From Nautilus pompilius (taxonomy: Eukaryota; Mollusca; Cephalopoda; Nautilida; Nautilidae): 64,000 nucleotides of DNA. Position numbers and translations under genes: made by a program. Shown piece after piece: positions 24,691 through 36,900 of the stretch. Every line of letters starts with the position of its first letter. Position 1 is the stretch's first letter. Under the pieces are notes generated by a model. That model was not told where the DNA came from and searched no databases. It worked only from the letters and a program-made list of their open reading frames with translations. Where the stretch lies: NCBI GenBank assembly GCA_018389105.1, contig JACATO010000629.1:1054001-1118000 (forward strand), in the 5' to 3' direction.

Positions 24691-27425
24691 CTTTCTGCCA
24701 ATGACAAAAGTGCCAGGCTACACAGTGTCCAAATATGGCAATGCTTGTAACTATGGGACTGTGGGGTTTGAAAAAGAACCTATTTACCTGGTTTAAGATT
24801 TTATGAAATTGTTTTTTTCAAGTAAAAAATAAAAGGTTTCTGAACAAAGCAGCAAAAAAGAGGAAAACATGACGTTATAGACAATAAGATAAACTGAGAT
24901 TTTAATGCAATAAGCCAGGGAAACTAATCCCTAAATAAACATTGAATCAAAAAAAAAATATTTAAATTATTCAATAAATAAAAGCTTTTATTTTAAAAAT
25001 ATCATCCTATCATTAATAAATATTTTATTAAATTCAAATGTTTTAAACATAGTCGACCAGATCAGAAATTATCATGATTTTCACAGCTGTACAGCCAGTC
25101 TTCATATGGGTTCTATCCTCACTTCAAAAGATCTATAAAAAACATGGAGAGACTATTTATAGTTTGTTGGTATGAATATTTTTAACAAACTAAATGTTTC
25201 TTATATGCATTTTGTAGTTTATTTTGGAATTTTAACATTAACTCTATCACAAATATTAATGTGGAGCTTGGTGTTTCTTCAGGCTTGCTTACAAGTATAT
25301 TAAAAAAGATATAACATTTCGTTTATTCTTTGGTTTTAGAAATGTTGCTTTGTTGTTTTTGAATTTTGTTTGCTTTGTATCAGGTTGATACAATATATAC
25401 ACAAAATGATTGGCCACCATCTAAACCATGATCACGTTAAGCACTTTCTCCCCACCAACTGTACACAACTATGGAATCCTCTTTTGCAGACAGCCAGCAT
25501 AATTACCATTAATTGCTATGGTTATACACTACAATATCAATATGATATTTCTGCAGAGAGAGCATTGATAGGGTGATTGCTGTTTGACATTTTATTCCTT
25601 TCAAAATAAGGACCAGCAATATGTTGTTTGTCACTTATTATCTTAAAACAGGTACATTTGCTTTGTTTACTATTTCATTGTAACAACTCAACAATGTCTT
25701 TTAGCTTAAAAAAAAGAAAAAAAATTGGAAGAAAGCTTAGGCTGGGCTCATGGCAGTGAGACAGGATCAGGCTAAAACACAACAGTTTAACCTCTCTGAG
25801 CATTTGGTATCAAAAACAATTCTACCCTTTTGCAAAAATTGACTAGTACAGAAAACTAAGGCAACTAATGCCATTGGCTAGACACTGACTATAGCTGTGA
25901 CTGTGTCAAGTATGGCTTCCCTAACCCATCCCTCATTTCTTGTTTAATGTTGTTGGTGGTGGTATACACTGATATTTACGAAGCAGACGACTACAGTGAA
26001 GGTGCACAGTGACGTGGTGACTGTTGAGAAACATTACCATTTCTGCACCATGTGGAGCCAAAAATTTCTGACTTCAGCAGGAAATCCTTATTAGAACTCT
26101 TCTTTCCTTTTAGATGTGAGAAAACACACGCATGGCCATTTGTTGCAGAAGATCAAGAAACCATGCTAGGGAGGTTTATTAAAGCAAGCCATTCTTTCAA
26201 GAAGCAAACACGGACCCTCAGCTTTAGCAGTCCAGTGTCTAACCACTGGGATACCAAGATGTTGCCATTTCTTTTGTAATAAAAATAGTTGTGCACCACA
26301 CAAAAAGCCACTGCCCCACCTTTTTAGTCTTGATAGAGCAAGATGATTTTTGATGACACTGACTGAGACTGAGAGCATTGCAGTTCTAGTCTATTTAAAA
26401 ATCTGAAATGAACTTCTTCATGGTGTTTTGCTACTAATTTCAGCTTGCTCCAATTAATATTAAACTTTCTTTATAGAATGGAGCTACATTGCTGGTTGTT
26501 GGAACTGAACTCACTGACATTCCACTCTGGTAAATAAATCTTGTTTGTAAATCTTTATTTTAGGATAATTGCTTTTTTAATATTGCATAATAAGTATGCA
26601 GTTCTCATTTGTCCTCTAATACTTGCCACAAGTAATTCTTGCATGTTAAATGAAGATTGGTTTCGACTGCAGATTAAGAAAAAATTGGTTTCAAGAACAA
26701 ATAGGTTAGCTTATTTTTAGCAGATCATTGTCTGCCTCCCTGCTTCTGCTGGATTTATTTTGACATCATTGATGGAATGATGATTTCTTCAGCGTCGGCT
26801 TAAAGTTATTTTTGTTTGTTTTTTCTGGTTTTCTTTTCTATTTTGATCTCATTATCTCATGTGGCCTTAGGAAAAGTTAATAATACACTTGGATGTACAG
26901 GCTACACCATATTTCTTTTTTAAAATTTTCATCAGTTTTGATAATCCATAAAATGGCAGTGCAAATTGAAAGTAGAACCATAGCAGAGGCAAAGAATGCA
27001 TGTATGCTGTACATCTACTGCAGTTTCTGCCAATTCCTTTCTTATAACTGATTCTACACAGGCTTTTAATGTTGTTTAATAATAATAATAATAATCAAAA
27101 AACCATCTTAGTTATAATTCACATGTAACAATGACATCAATTTTTGATACCTTTGAGCACTCATTAATTCAAAGTTTCTTCTTCAACTGGCAGCTTGGGT
27201 TGCACTCGTTATCTTAACATAGGCTGACAGAGAGAGAGTTAAGTCAGCTTTTGTAAACAGTGAGATGTCTGTTGTTGGGGAGGGAGGCCTCTCTGCACCA
27301 GACCCAAAAGATTTAGGACCAAAATTTATTTCTCTGGTTTCAAACAGTGAGAGAAAGAAATGTGGTGACCTGGTGCATGGTAAAGCCAACAAATGTGCAG
27401 CTTTGTCGGGAATTAATAATTCAAA
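24691..27425. other. Intronic DNA, no supported gene
   Basis: Contains the minus-strand SINE at 26.08 kb. A 53-nt open stretch at 26477-26529 sits between plausible splice signals but is judged against (see rejected items). The open frame at 25370-25576 is unrecognised. Confidence 0.35.
26079..26258 (-). mobile_element. tRNA-derived SINE copy
   Basis: On the minus strand the head reads AGTGGTTAGACACTGGACTG then CTAAAGCTGAGGGTC. The body reads GCCATGCGTGTGTTTTCTCA, CATCTAAAAGG and AGAGTTCTAATAAGG. Head and body match the copies at 39.7, 41.1, 47.1 and 63.9 kb. Confidence 0.75.
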
Positions 27426-27677
27426 GTGGTTGGAGTGAAGGGTGGGTGCACTTCAGACAGCATCACAGTCTTGAGTCAGCATGGATGTGGAATGTGGAGA
27501 AAAATGTTTTCCAGGCAAGGTGAGAGGTTTCAGCCTACACAGACACCTGTCGAAACTGGTTTGTTTTACCAGCTCATCCCTAGCAAGTCACCAGCTTCTA
27601 GAAGTGGTGGATTTACTACCACAAAAGAAAATGTAAACAGGGCGTCACACTCTTTCTGGCAAAAATTACAGGTGTGA
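27426..27677 (+). mobile_element. Second pogo/Tigger-like transposase fragment
   Basis: An 83-codon open stretch contains VETGLFYQLIPSKSPASRS followed by FTTTKENVNRAS. This resembles the DETGLFYRLLPNKTLA...KxxKERVT core of pogo/Tigger/jerky-type transposases, around the first catalytic Asp (here Val precedes Glu, so the Asp is lost). The flanks decay quickly and no terminal repeats were found. It could also be a domesticated-type fragment, but isolation in an intron argues for a relic. Confidence 0.5.
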
Positions 27678-30600
27678 TCGTTGTCTTCCTCCAGCGAATT
27701 ACCAAAACCTACTATAGCGAATACCTTACGTAGCAGACTTTTCCCCAAGTCCCACAGGGGTTCACTAACAGATTAGTTAAGTGCCGTTCTAAGGGATTTC
27801 TTTAATTTGGTGATTTTCCCCTTTTAATACATGTGTTATTACATCAAATGAACTATATAAATAAACACACCCTTTTTGTTTGGACTTTATTTTGTTTTAA
27901 TATTAAGATAACTATGTATTTCTTCAGATTGTAATTTTTTATAAAAACCAATGAAACCATAAAAAATGATTCTAGGAGTCTGTGCTGCCCCTCTCTGGTT
28001 CTGAAGGTTTTCTGGCTCCTCTGGATGCGATATGACTTAACATCGCCATGAAATGAAATTCACTAGTGTTATCTTATTACAGATTAAATTACACTTAAGT
28101 ATATATACATAATTTTTAAAAAAACTCAAAGTATAAATCATTTTTAAATAAACCAATATTTTACTGGACAAAATTTCATCCTTAATAATTGACAAAAAAA
28201 CAAACAAACTAAACACTATTGTTATATGACATTTACACAACATTTACTGGCTTGATATGTAAATACCATGTAAACATGATTTTTGGGGGGTAATTAAAGA
28301 TGAAGTAAAAATGACTTTCCATCCATTGTAACACTGTAGTGCATAAAAATATCATTTTGAGTGTCATAATTATTTTGTGTGTACAAGAAATTCTAGTATT
28401 CTTTTAATATGAAGACTTGAAAGTTAAATGGAAAACATGTTTTCACAACAGATAACATCACCACTTATCTTTCTTTTTTTACCATTAGTAGAAATGTTTT
28501 TTTAAAGACAGTTATAATTTATAAAATAGAGACAGGATGCAGTAAGGGTAGGTATAAGTATACCCTGTTACATGGCCTTCAGAAGTAAGGCACCACCCAC
28601 ACCTTATTCTGGCCAACCAAGCCAAATCCTAATTATAGCTCCTGGGACAGCGCCATTCACAGCACTGGTGGGGTTCTTTAAAAAGAAAACGTTAAACTAA
28701 CAATACGGTTATTAAGGTTGAATGGCTCTCTGTCGGGACCACCCACCATGAGATTAACACTCCGAAACGTCAGGGGGCCCACTATGCAAAGTCAGTGAGT
28801 GAAGACTGAAGGAAAATGTATTGGTTTTATGAAAGCTATTTAAAGATTTACACATTCAAATGTTTTGCAAGGAAAAACGCATTGATCAATAACTTATGAC
28901 AACCCTGTAACGATTGAAAGGAATTTTTGTTTTAATGATTGATTGCTCTTTTTTTTTTAAATGAGTTTATGTAGATGATGCCAGTGATGGGGCCAATACA
29001 GATAGGTGTGTATTTTGTTAAATGGGTGGAAAAAAAGGGGGAAAAGTGGGGGTCTGCAAAACAGCTTTAGACTCGATACTGGAGTATATGGCAAACCTTT
29101 TGTGGTGTCCATGTGTTATTTATCAAAGAGAAAGAAAACAATAACAAGTGGACATTTATTGAAAACTGCTGAGAACATAAAGAAGATACTTAAGTTTTTG
29201 ATAGCAGAGTGAATTCATAGGTTTGTATTTAAAAAAATATTTTTTAAAAAAATGCATAAAATGAGGATACTTAACAACCACTCTCTCATCACCAGCCCAG
29301 GTCTCAGAAAGGTCCACTGCACAGTTAATTAATCAACTACAAATAATAAGATGCAGTTCTAGGGATAATATCAAGAAAAGATGTCGGAAAGCAGATTCAG
29401 AAACCAACACAGTTCCAAAAGCAAGTTGGTGATAAAAAATAACATAAAACTTGCTTATTTTTTTTTTTTAGAAAATCAAGAATAATTGCTAAACACATTT
29501 ATATTATTATGTATAGTTACATCTGAGAAATGGTTCCTTTATGGACCAATTTTACTTCGTTTCTTTGTTTAAATTTTATATGGTTTACTTTAATAACTGC
29601 GGACAAAAACACAGGCTTGCAATCATTTTCTTTTTTCTTTTTTTTTTAGATAATAAACAATATTGTAGGAACGTTTTCACTGACACATCCTGAAAGACTA
29701 ACACGAAAAGGAAAGATTATGGCAGCATCGTCCTGCTATTCCAGCCACCTCGATGTTTGCTACTCGGAGGGGTTTTTTTTTGTTTTGTTTTTTTAAATTA
29801 AGAAAAATATGAACATATTTGAAGATTACGTGTGGATATTTTTAAATAATAAGAAAAAGGAAATTCTATAATTGTTGTCAGTTTGATTTCAGCAGGGATT
29901 ATTAATCTGGTAGTGATGTGCAATTTCTTTTCCAGACATCCCTGCTGGGTAGTACGTGTATCAGGCTACTAAAGATGTTGGCATCCTTAGGTTCTTTACC
30001 CACGTAAAGAATAGCATATTGTCTTTTAGGCTTCTTCTTGATTCTGAGGATGCCAAGACAAGCGATGACTATTGAATTATTAAATTGCATTATGGTTATA
30101 ATGACATGGACCCTTCAAACGTCTATACATGGATAGAACTGTAGCAGTCAGGATGTAAGCAAGTTTGCAATGATAACAGATGTGGCAGGCAAGTTGCTGC
30201 TTCAGTTCCATCCCACAATCAGAGAAGTTGGTTTTGAATGCCAGGAGAGCTGGGGTTAATTACATACAGGCAGTTGCAGGGATAAGAGTATAAACCAGTC
30301 ATTCAGTATTCTATTATGAGTTGAAGCTCTGTGCCTGTGGGATGCAAAAAATGTTAATGGAAGATTGCAAATAATTTGGCTTCACATTTTGTTGTGAACT
30401 GTCACCCAGATTTCTAAGTGAGAGGAATGAATTTCTGACATGTCATTAATGTTGATCAAACTTGGATCCATTCTTACAAGCTTGGAGAGTAACCACTAAA
30501 TCACTGAATGGAATTTTATCCAAATTCTTAAAATTCAAGTGCCAACCTTTTGTTCCAAGGTCATGCATGGACAACCATTTTTTTTTGTTGTTCTTTGGAG

Positions 30601-30861
30601 GGGAGGGGCATAGCTAATAACAGTCGTATTTCAGAAGCACACTGTTGGCAGCACTTCCTGTTATAACCTTTCAAAAAATAAATTGGAGCCTCACGTTAAT
30701 AAGAAATGGTATAGAATGTTTGCAAATAGTATGGTGTTTAAGCATGACAATTCCTGCAGCACTGCACACGCAACAGTGAAATATCAGGGGAAATTGGAAA
30801 ATTTGAATAAGACATTTTGGCACATCTAGCATAAATCACAGACTTGGCCTATTGGGGGGTC
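27678..30861. other. Intronic DNA, no supported gene
   Basis: A GC-richer block at about 28.55-28.80 kb (GGCACCACCCACACC...ACGTCAGGGGGCCC) may be an unclassified repeat. Near 29.65 kb a very strong polypyrimidine acceptor precedes a 48-codon open stretch (IINNIVGTFSLTHPERLTRK...) that has no usable donor. I do not call it an exon. Confidence 0.35.
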
Positions 30862-31256
30862 TCTATCTATCTCTCTCTCTCTCCTGACGTCATCTCACTC
30901 ACTCACACTCTCTCGCTTGACGTCATTCTCTCTCTCTCCTGACATCATTCTCTCTCTCTCTCCTGTCGTCATCTCTCTCTCTCTCTCCTGACATCATTCT
31001 CTCTCTCTCTCTCTCTCCTGACGTCATCTCACTCACTCACACACACTCTCACTTGACGTCATTCTCTCTCTCTCTCCTGTCGTCATCTCTCTCTCCTGAC
31101 ATCATTCTCTCTCTCTCTCTCTCCTGACGTCATCTCACTCACTCACACACACTCTCACTTGACGTCATTCTCTCTCTCTCTCCTGTTGTCATCTTTCTCT
31201 CTCTCTCTCCTGTTGTCATCTTTCTCTCTCTCTCCTGACATCATTCTCTCTCTCTC

Positions 31257-31304
<48 letters not shown>

Positions 31305-31414
31305 GACATCATTCTCTCTCTCTCATACTCTCTCTACTGATGTCATCTCTCTCTCTCTCTCTACTGACATCATTCTCTCTCTATATATATATATATATAT
31401 ATCTCCTGATGTCA

Positions 31415-31449
<35 letters not shown>

Positions 31450-31457
31450 CTCCTGAT

Positions 31458-31522
<65 letters not shown>

Positions 31523-31599
31523 CTGATGTCATCTCATCTCACTCACTCTCTTTCTCTCTCTCTGTACTGACATCATCTCTCTCTCTACCGACATCATTT

Positions 31600-31662
<63 letters not shown>
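30862..31662. repeat. CT microsatellite array studded with CRE-like octamers
   Basis: About 0.8 kb of CT runs interrupted at short intervals by a TGACGTCA-type octamer. I count six perfect TGACGTCA (30885, 30918, 31019, 31054, 31125, 31160). There are also seven TGACATCA, four TGATGTCA, two TGTCGTCA, two TGTTGTCA and one CGACATCA. A sub-unit with CACTCACTCACACACACTCT repeats between perfect octamers. Later parts carry (AT)n runs, and the array ends in a long (CA)n. Perfect octamers cluster in the left 300 bp and CpG-less variants lie to the right. The open frame across it is repeat by-product. Confidence 0.95.
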
Positions 31663-31663
<1 letters not shown>

Positions 31664-33400
31664 TGTCATGTCAAAAAAATATTTTTTGAAAAACTTTATT
31701 GTTTTCTGTTTATAATGCAAACAAATTTGCTTCTTTGTACATGAAAACCACAGGAAAAAGTTGATACCACTTTCAGAAAAGCTGAGTTGAGGAATCTGTT
31801 GTCAAAGGCAACACCCACCCTACAAGTCTGGGTCATTAACATGCACAGTAAATAAGCTAAAAGACTGACCGTCTTTTCAAGTTTTCCACATGAAGATCTA
31901 ACCCCTCCTCTCCCTGTAGATGTTTGTCTATAACACAATGTTGAGGCTCAGCCAACATGAGTAATTAATTGGAGACTTATTTTAGAAAAGTCTTCAGATT
32001 TTGGATCAACATGAATCACTAGATCAGTGCCATAACATTTTGTATTAAAATTTGTTTGTCCTGTTTCTAGTGAAGCTTAGTAGTGGACAGACTATGGAGA
32101 CCTTACTTTTTGCCCGTCAGGGTTACTGATGCGGTTGAATCGTTATTTAGGAAAGAATGTTGTCATTTTTCAATGAATAACTAATTTTATATGCATATAT
32201 TTAAGCAAGTTTTCTCTCTCTCTCTGCAAGCAAAGATTTTTCTAAGTTAATTATGTTATCGGTAATTATTCTTACATACATCAGAAATTGGACTTTTATA
32301 TTAATGTTAAGGAAATTATTTTAAAAAAATTGTTGTAATCCATTTTTATTTGTAATATAAATGATGTTGAAACCTCTTTTTCATGATCCATGCTGAAGTC
32401 AAGCAATAGTTTTTAATGGCTAAATATGGCAGATTCTTCAACTCCTTCCTAGCCAACGGTTTTTGTATCTGACATTAATGGAAGCTTCATATCTTCACAT
32501 CACCACGTAAACCCAGCTTTCTACATCTCTCTCTTAGATATATTTGGTTTTTGCAACAAAAGGAGTGTTGACAGATTTCTGCTAAATCATTCAGAAAATC
32601 CAGAATTGTATGTACACCTTTACACGAACATTGGCCCCAATTTTTGTGATATAAATGGCTGATATAGCCTTATTGAACAGAAGATGAAAACCAAGACTTT
32701 TCTAAAGATTTGAACTGTTTCCCTCCAAGAAAATACTGCTTAGGAAGAGAGAGTTTTTTTCCAGTAAACACTTAAGGTTGCTGATGCCATGTTATTATAT
32801 GCTAACAACAGGAAGTACATCCAGAATTCGAAAGCTGTTAATGAAGACGTTTTGGAAGACTTCATTTTGAGAATGAAAGGTCATTAAGTTTAAAAAAGAA
32901 ACTTTTTTTTAAATTTATATATGGTGTAAGTTAGTTGTATTAATTCTTCACTACTTAAAAGAGCCTATACCCATTGCTTGGACCAAGTCTGATTTGTTGA
33001 AAACATTTAGATATGTTTGAAAAGTTTTTATCTAACAATATTAAAACTTTAATAAAGACATTATAATTATCACACGTGGTTAAGCTCATAAATGTTATGA
33101 GTTACCTACTCCTTATATGAAGAATGGCTCTGAAATAATTAATGTTTTTTAAAGCTAATTAGTGAGTGGCAGATAGCCAAGTTGTGATCAAGGGCTAAAT
33201 CTCCCATGGCATGGTTTCTCCTGGCTTTTCTGTATCAGTCATTTAACATTGGTTTCCTTCCTCCTATTGGAGAGTTTGGGATGTTTTACTAACCAATCTG
33301 GTGTAGTTCTGAAACCCTGATAAATCTAGCCGTGATATGATCTTCATATTCAAAAATGTCACCTAAATAGGAATAAGGAACTTATTTACTAAACAGATTA
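31663..33400. other. Intronic DNA, no supported gene
   Basis: The open frame at 31696-31938 (-) is unrecognised. No repeats or exons could be defined. Confidence 0.4.
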
Positions 33401-33977
33401 CAGATGTCCCCCCGGCATCTGCGAGGGTTACGTCCCTTGAGCACCCGCAAAGAGTGAAAAACTGCGAATATTGGACGTGGTCCATAAAAATGCCTATAAA
33501 CGTCAAAATATAACGTAAAATATAAGTAAATATATAATAATAATTTAATAAAAAACACAACTCTCAGCGAAACACTCGAGATAGCTACACACGGTAAACT
33601 GGGATGATGCAGGGCTGCTGGGCTGCATCTGCCTGAGACAGTGCCTTGTGGGCAGCAGCCAATCAGCAGCGAGGAGAAATGAATAACGCTCTCGGATTGG
33701 CTACTTTCAAACCTCCAGCCAATAGCGTTCATTTTATATTGATATTTTGCTGAATTTACGTTAGTATTTATATTACAAAATTAGTAAATTATATTGTTAT
33801 TAATAATTTAGCATTAAAAAACGTGAAAAAATATATATTGCCACGAAAAAAGCCATTAAAAATCGCGGAAGATATTTGTGATTCCGCGAATATGCGGGGG
33901 TTTCCACGAACAATTATTAGTTGGGTTCTAAGGAAAATTCCGCGAATAACCGGGGCCGCGATTGTGGGGGTCGGCTG
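33401..33977. mobile_element. pogo/Tigger-type non-autonomous DNA element
   Basis: Flanked by TA on both sides. The left end starts CAGATGTCCCCCC and the reverse complement of the right end starts CAGCCGACCCCCAC. Inside the left end, GAGGGTTACGTCCC, CACCCGCAAAGAGTGAAAAA, CTGCGAATA and AAAATGCCTATAAA follow the layout well known from Tigger ends (GGTTACGTTCC...ACCCGCGA...GTGAAAAACCGCGAA). The right end carries several CCGCGAATA units. At 577 bp with no transposase it is MITE-like. Short open frames on both strands here are not genes. Confidence 0.75.
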
Positions 33978-36900
33978 TACCTCTAAACCAAAGTTGACTA
34001 TTAAAACTTCTTGTTGTTTTAAGGGGTTTACCTCTAAGTTCTGTAAACCTACATTACAGCTGTCCCTAGTTGGATGTGGTACGACGCTGGACGAACATAT
34101 TTTCAAACTACTACACAAACAGCTGTTTGTATGAATAAGTCAGCTCTGTTTAGTAAAAGGTGGTTCTGTTAACTGACCCAAAGTTACTTCTTAATGTAGA
34201 AAATTATTTCAGCAATTGCTTTCCAAAGCGGGTTTGCTACGATCTACCTTCTCTGCTGTTTTTCAGATCTACTACTAGAATGTTTTGGGCTACTTTTATA
34301 GCCCAAATATAATAATTTCCATTGCATTACTTGAGCCTTTCCATTTAAGAACACTTCTTTAATAGTGCATATTTGTTTTTAAAAAAGATAGCAGACTTCT
34401 GTGTTGTTCTTGAGCTTTCTTTTCCTTGTTTTTTTTTTTTAATGCACATTATATAGAGACCTGACATAAGTAAATATACACCAAATATGAAAGAACACTT
34501 ATCTATTCTGAAACCATAGCACTAGTAAAATACGAGTAGAGTTTGTACTCTTGTGCTGCAAGATCACAGCCCAATCTTGCCACAATCTGTGCTGAGTTTC
34601 CTTGGAAAGTGGGTTTATATAGCCCGTGTGTGCTTAAAGGCCCTGGCTCTCTCTCTGGTTTGAATTGGCAATATGAGCTGGGGAACCACCTCCCAGAAAA
34701 ACGCAGCAGCTGCTCCTTCTTTTTTGTGACAGATGATCACTGGCAAAGACCATCAAAAGTCTTGTCTTAGAGAATGCTTATATATTATAAAGAATTACAG
34801 TTCCTTCACAGCCTACTTGCTATGGCTGTTCAGTAGCCCAGTTACACCCCATACCGTGACTGACAGAAAACCATACTTTGCCATGACTTGCAGACAGTGC
34901 AATGAAAAGTCCTCTGCTGGAGATAGATTGACTGCTACACTCACAGCAGCAGCAGCAACAACTTTGAGAAGTTTGAAAACAGGGACTCTTGTTCCAAAAG
35001 GCAGGAGAATGAGCAGCATTTGTGTTGCTCGTTGCAATCGATGAATGATATTTCAGAAAATGGGAAGTGGTTTCAGTTGTGTTTTTCTTTTGTTTTTGTA
35101 CTCCATGCTGTGGAGATGACATCTGAGCGTTCCTGCGGACACCTGCACACATTCTGCCACATTTTCAGCCAGTTAGGGTTTGGTATCTACACACACATCG
35201 CGGATAGCATGGATTTCCTGTTCTGTTGCCTTTTGTACTCAGGACACACCTGAACATTTGTCTTGTGGCCTATCCTAAACTGGCCAGTGACTCTGACAGA
35301 TGTCTTTGCTGGACTATCCAGTTGCTTGGAGATTTCACACTAGTTTTTACCAACACCTCCTCGTTAAACTGTGGCCCATTTTAAAGTCCATCAGTTTTGT
35401 TTGTGGCATGGCTGTCTGCACACTGAACATTCCATGGCATGCTCTTCTAGTTCACACCCATGTACCTATCATGTGACTGCAGCGGCCTACTTGAGTCCCA
35501 GGCAGCCAGTTAATTGCATATGTGAAGTATCTGTCACTTTATAAAATCAATTTAAATCGGTGGCTTCACTAATTAAACAGTTGGCCTCCAATCCCTTTTA
35601 CTGGTTTTTCTCATATGCTCATTGATTATCTGAAAGCAATTTCTCAATTAAAAGCAATTTAGCATTATTTTTTTAAAGAAGAAACTGGGATATTTACACA
35701 TTACCACTATTAAAATTGCTATTGATTTTCATTGGAGGAATTGGTTTGTCAGCTAAGAGAAGGCTTAGGGTACTTTCCAAGGGAATCACAGATGAGTTAC
35801 AGCACACTATTTATTATATTGAATGATATATGAAATTACTTCTTTCTAATTTGTGTTTTGTGATTTTATACAGTCTAAATTAAATTTACAAATGAAACTT
35901 AAATGGTTTAAAGCCAATTGTGGTGAATTTCCTTTCCTTCTTGGTCACTCCTCATAACTGAAGATGGTGTGTGAGCTTGTTTACGGTGTAGGAGCTGCTG
36001 TAGCAGTCATGCTTTTAGATAGAAAACAACAGTGTATTGAATTACTTAAAATTGTCTTTGCTTTACTGCTTACTAAAGTTATTGTTATTTTCCCATTGCA
36101 TTGGTCTGTTCATTTAGGATGTCACTATGTGGCCGAAAATTAGTATTGTGTGGGGTTTTTTTGTTTTGTTTTTTAGAAACCAACTTTTCATGTTACTGTC
36201 AGTTAACTAAAATGTTTGTTAATTAAACTTGTGCAAAATAGTACCTTTCTTAAGCGAGATGATGGGCTAGGGTAGGTGTCTTGTAATTGGTCATAAATAT
36301 TCCTTCAGGTAATAGCATTGTTTTTTGTTTACCTTTATGAATCACTATCCTACACAGGTATCTTTTGGATTCCTGTCAGAAGAGTTCTAGAAGGTTTTTT
36401 TATTTTTTTTTGTTACCTTATCCAAAATTGGAGAACATTGGTCACAGTGGGTGCAGGCCATTGTATTATGTCTCCCTACCTTGGTTAGGGTATCGGGTCC
36501 CACTCTGAAACCTCTACTTTCTGTGAGAAGACAGTTTAAAACAACAACATGCTGGTCTTATCAAACTAAACAAGATCAGGTGTTAATCAGAGGTTGTCCA
36601 AGCACAGCAGACATTTGAGTTCTGAGAAAAAGTTACAACCAGTAGGAGTTTTGCAGCAGAAACATTTAAGATACTGTGGAATCTTTGAGAACCAGAAATA
36701 ACTAAATGGAATCTGGCATGTGTACACGCAAAGCTGCTTACAATTTTATCGATCAAAACTGAATAATTCAACATCATATACAGCTTGCTTCAGTTATATT
36801 TGTAAGATCTGATGGATTTCTAAGTTTGAAGGGATTTGAATGCCCATTCTTGGGTAGTTTTGTACTCTGAATTATCTGCTTTTAGTTTCTATTAAAGTTG

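Noticed and set aside
26477-26529. 53-nt open stretch NGATLLVVGTELTDIPL between TTTATAG and GTAAAT, with LxVxxTxLxxIP spacing like an LRR
   Set aside because: Its entry phase would be 0, incompatible with the phase-2 LRR exon upstream, and it lies before the exon it should follow in receptor order. The length is also too short. Kept only as a coincidence to recheck with RNA data.
31159-31689. 176-codon Ser/Leu-rich open frame
   Set aside because: Translation of the CT/AT/CA microsatellite array.
33363-34134. Overlapping open frames of 65-116 codons on both strands
   Set aside because: They lie in the pogo-type MITE and its flank, and no transposase or host motif is present.
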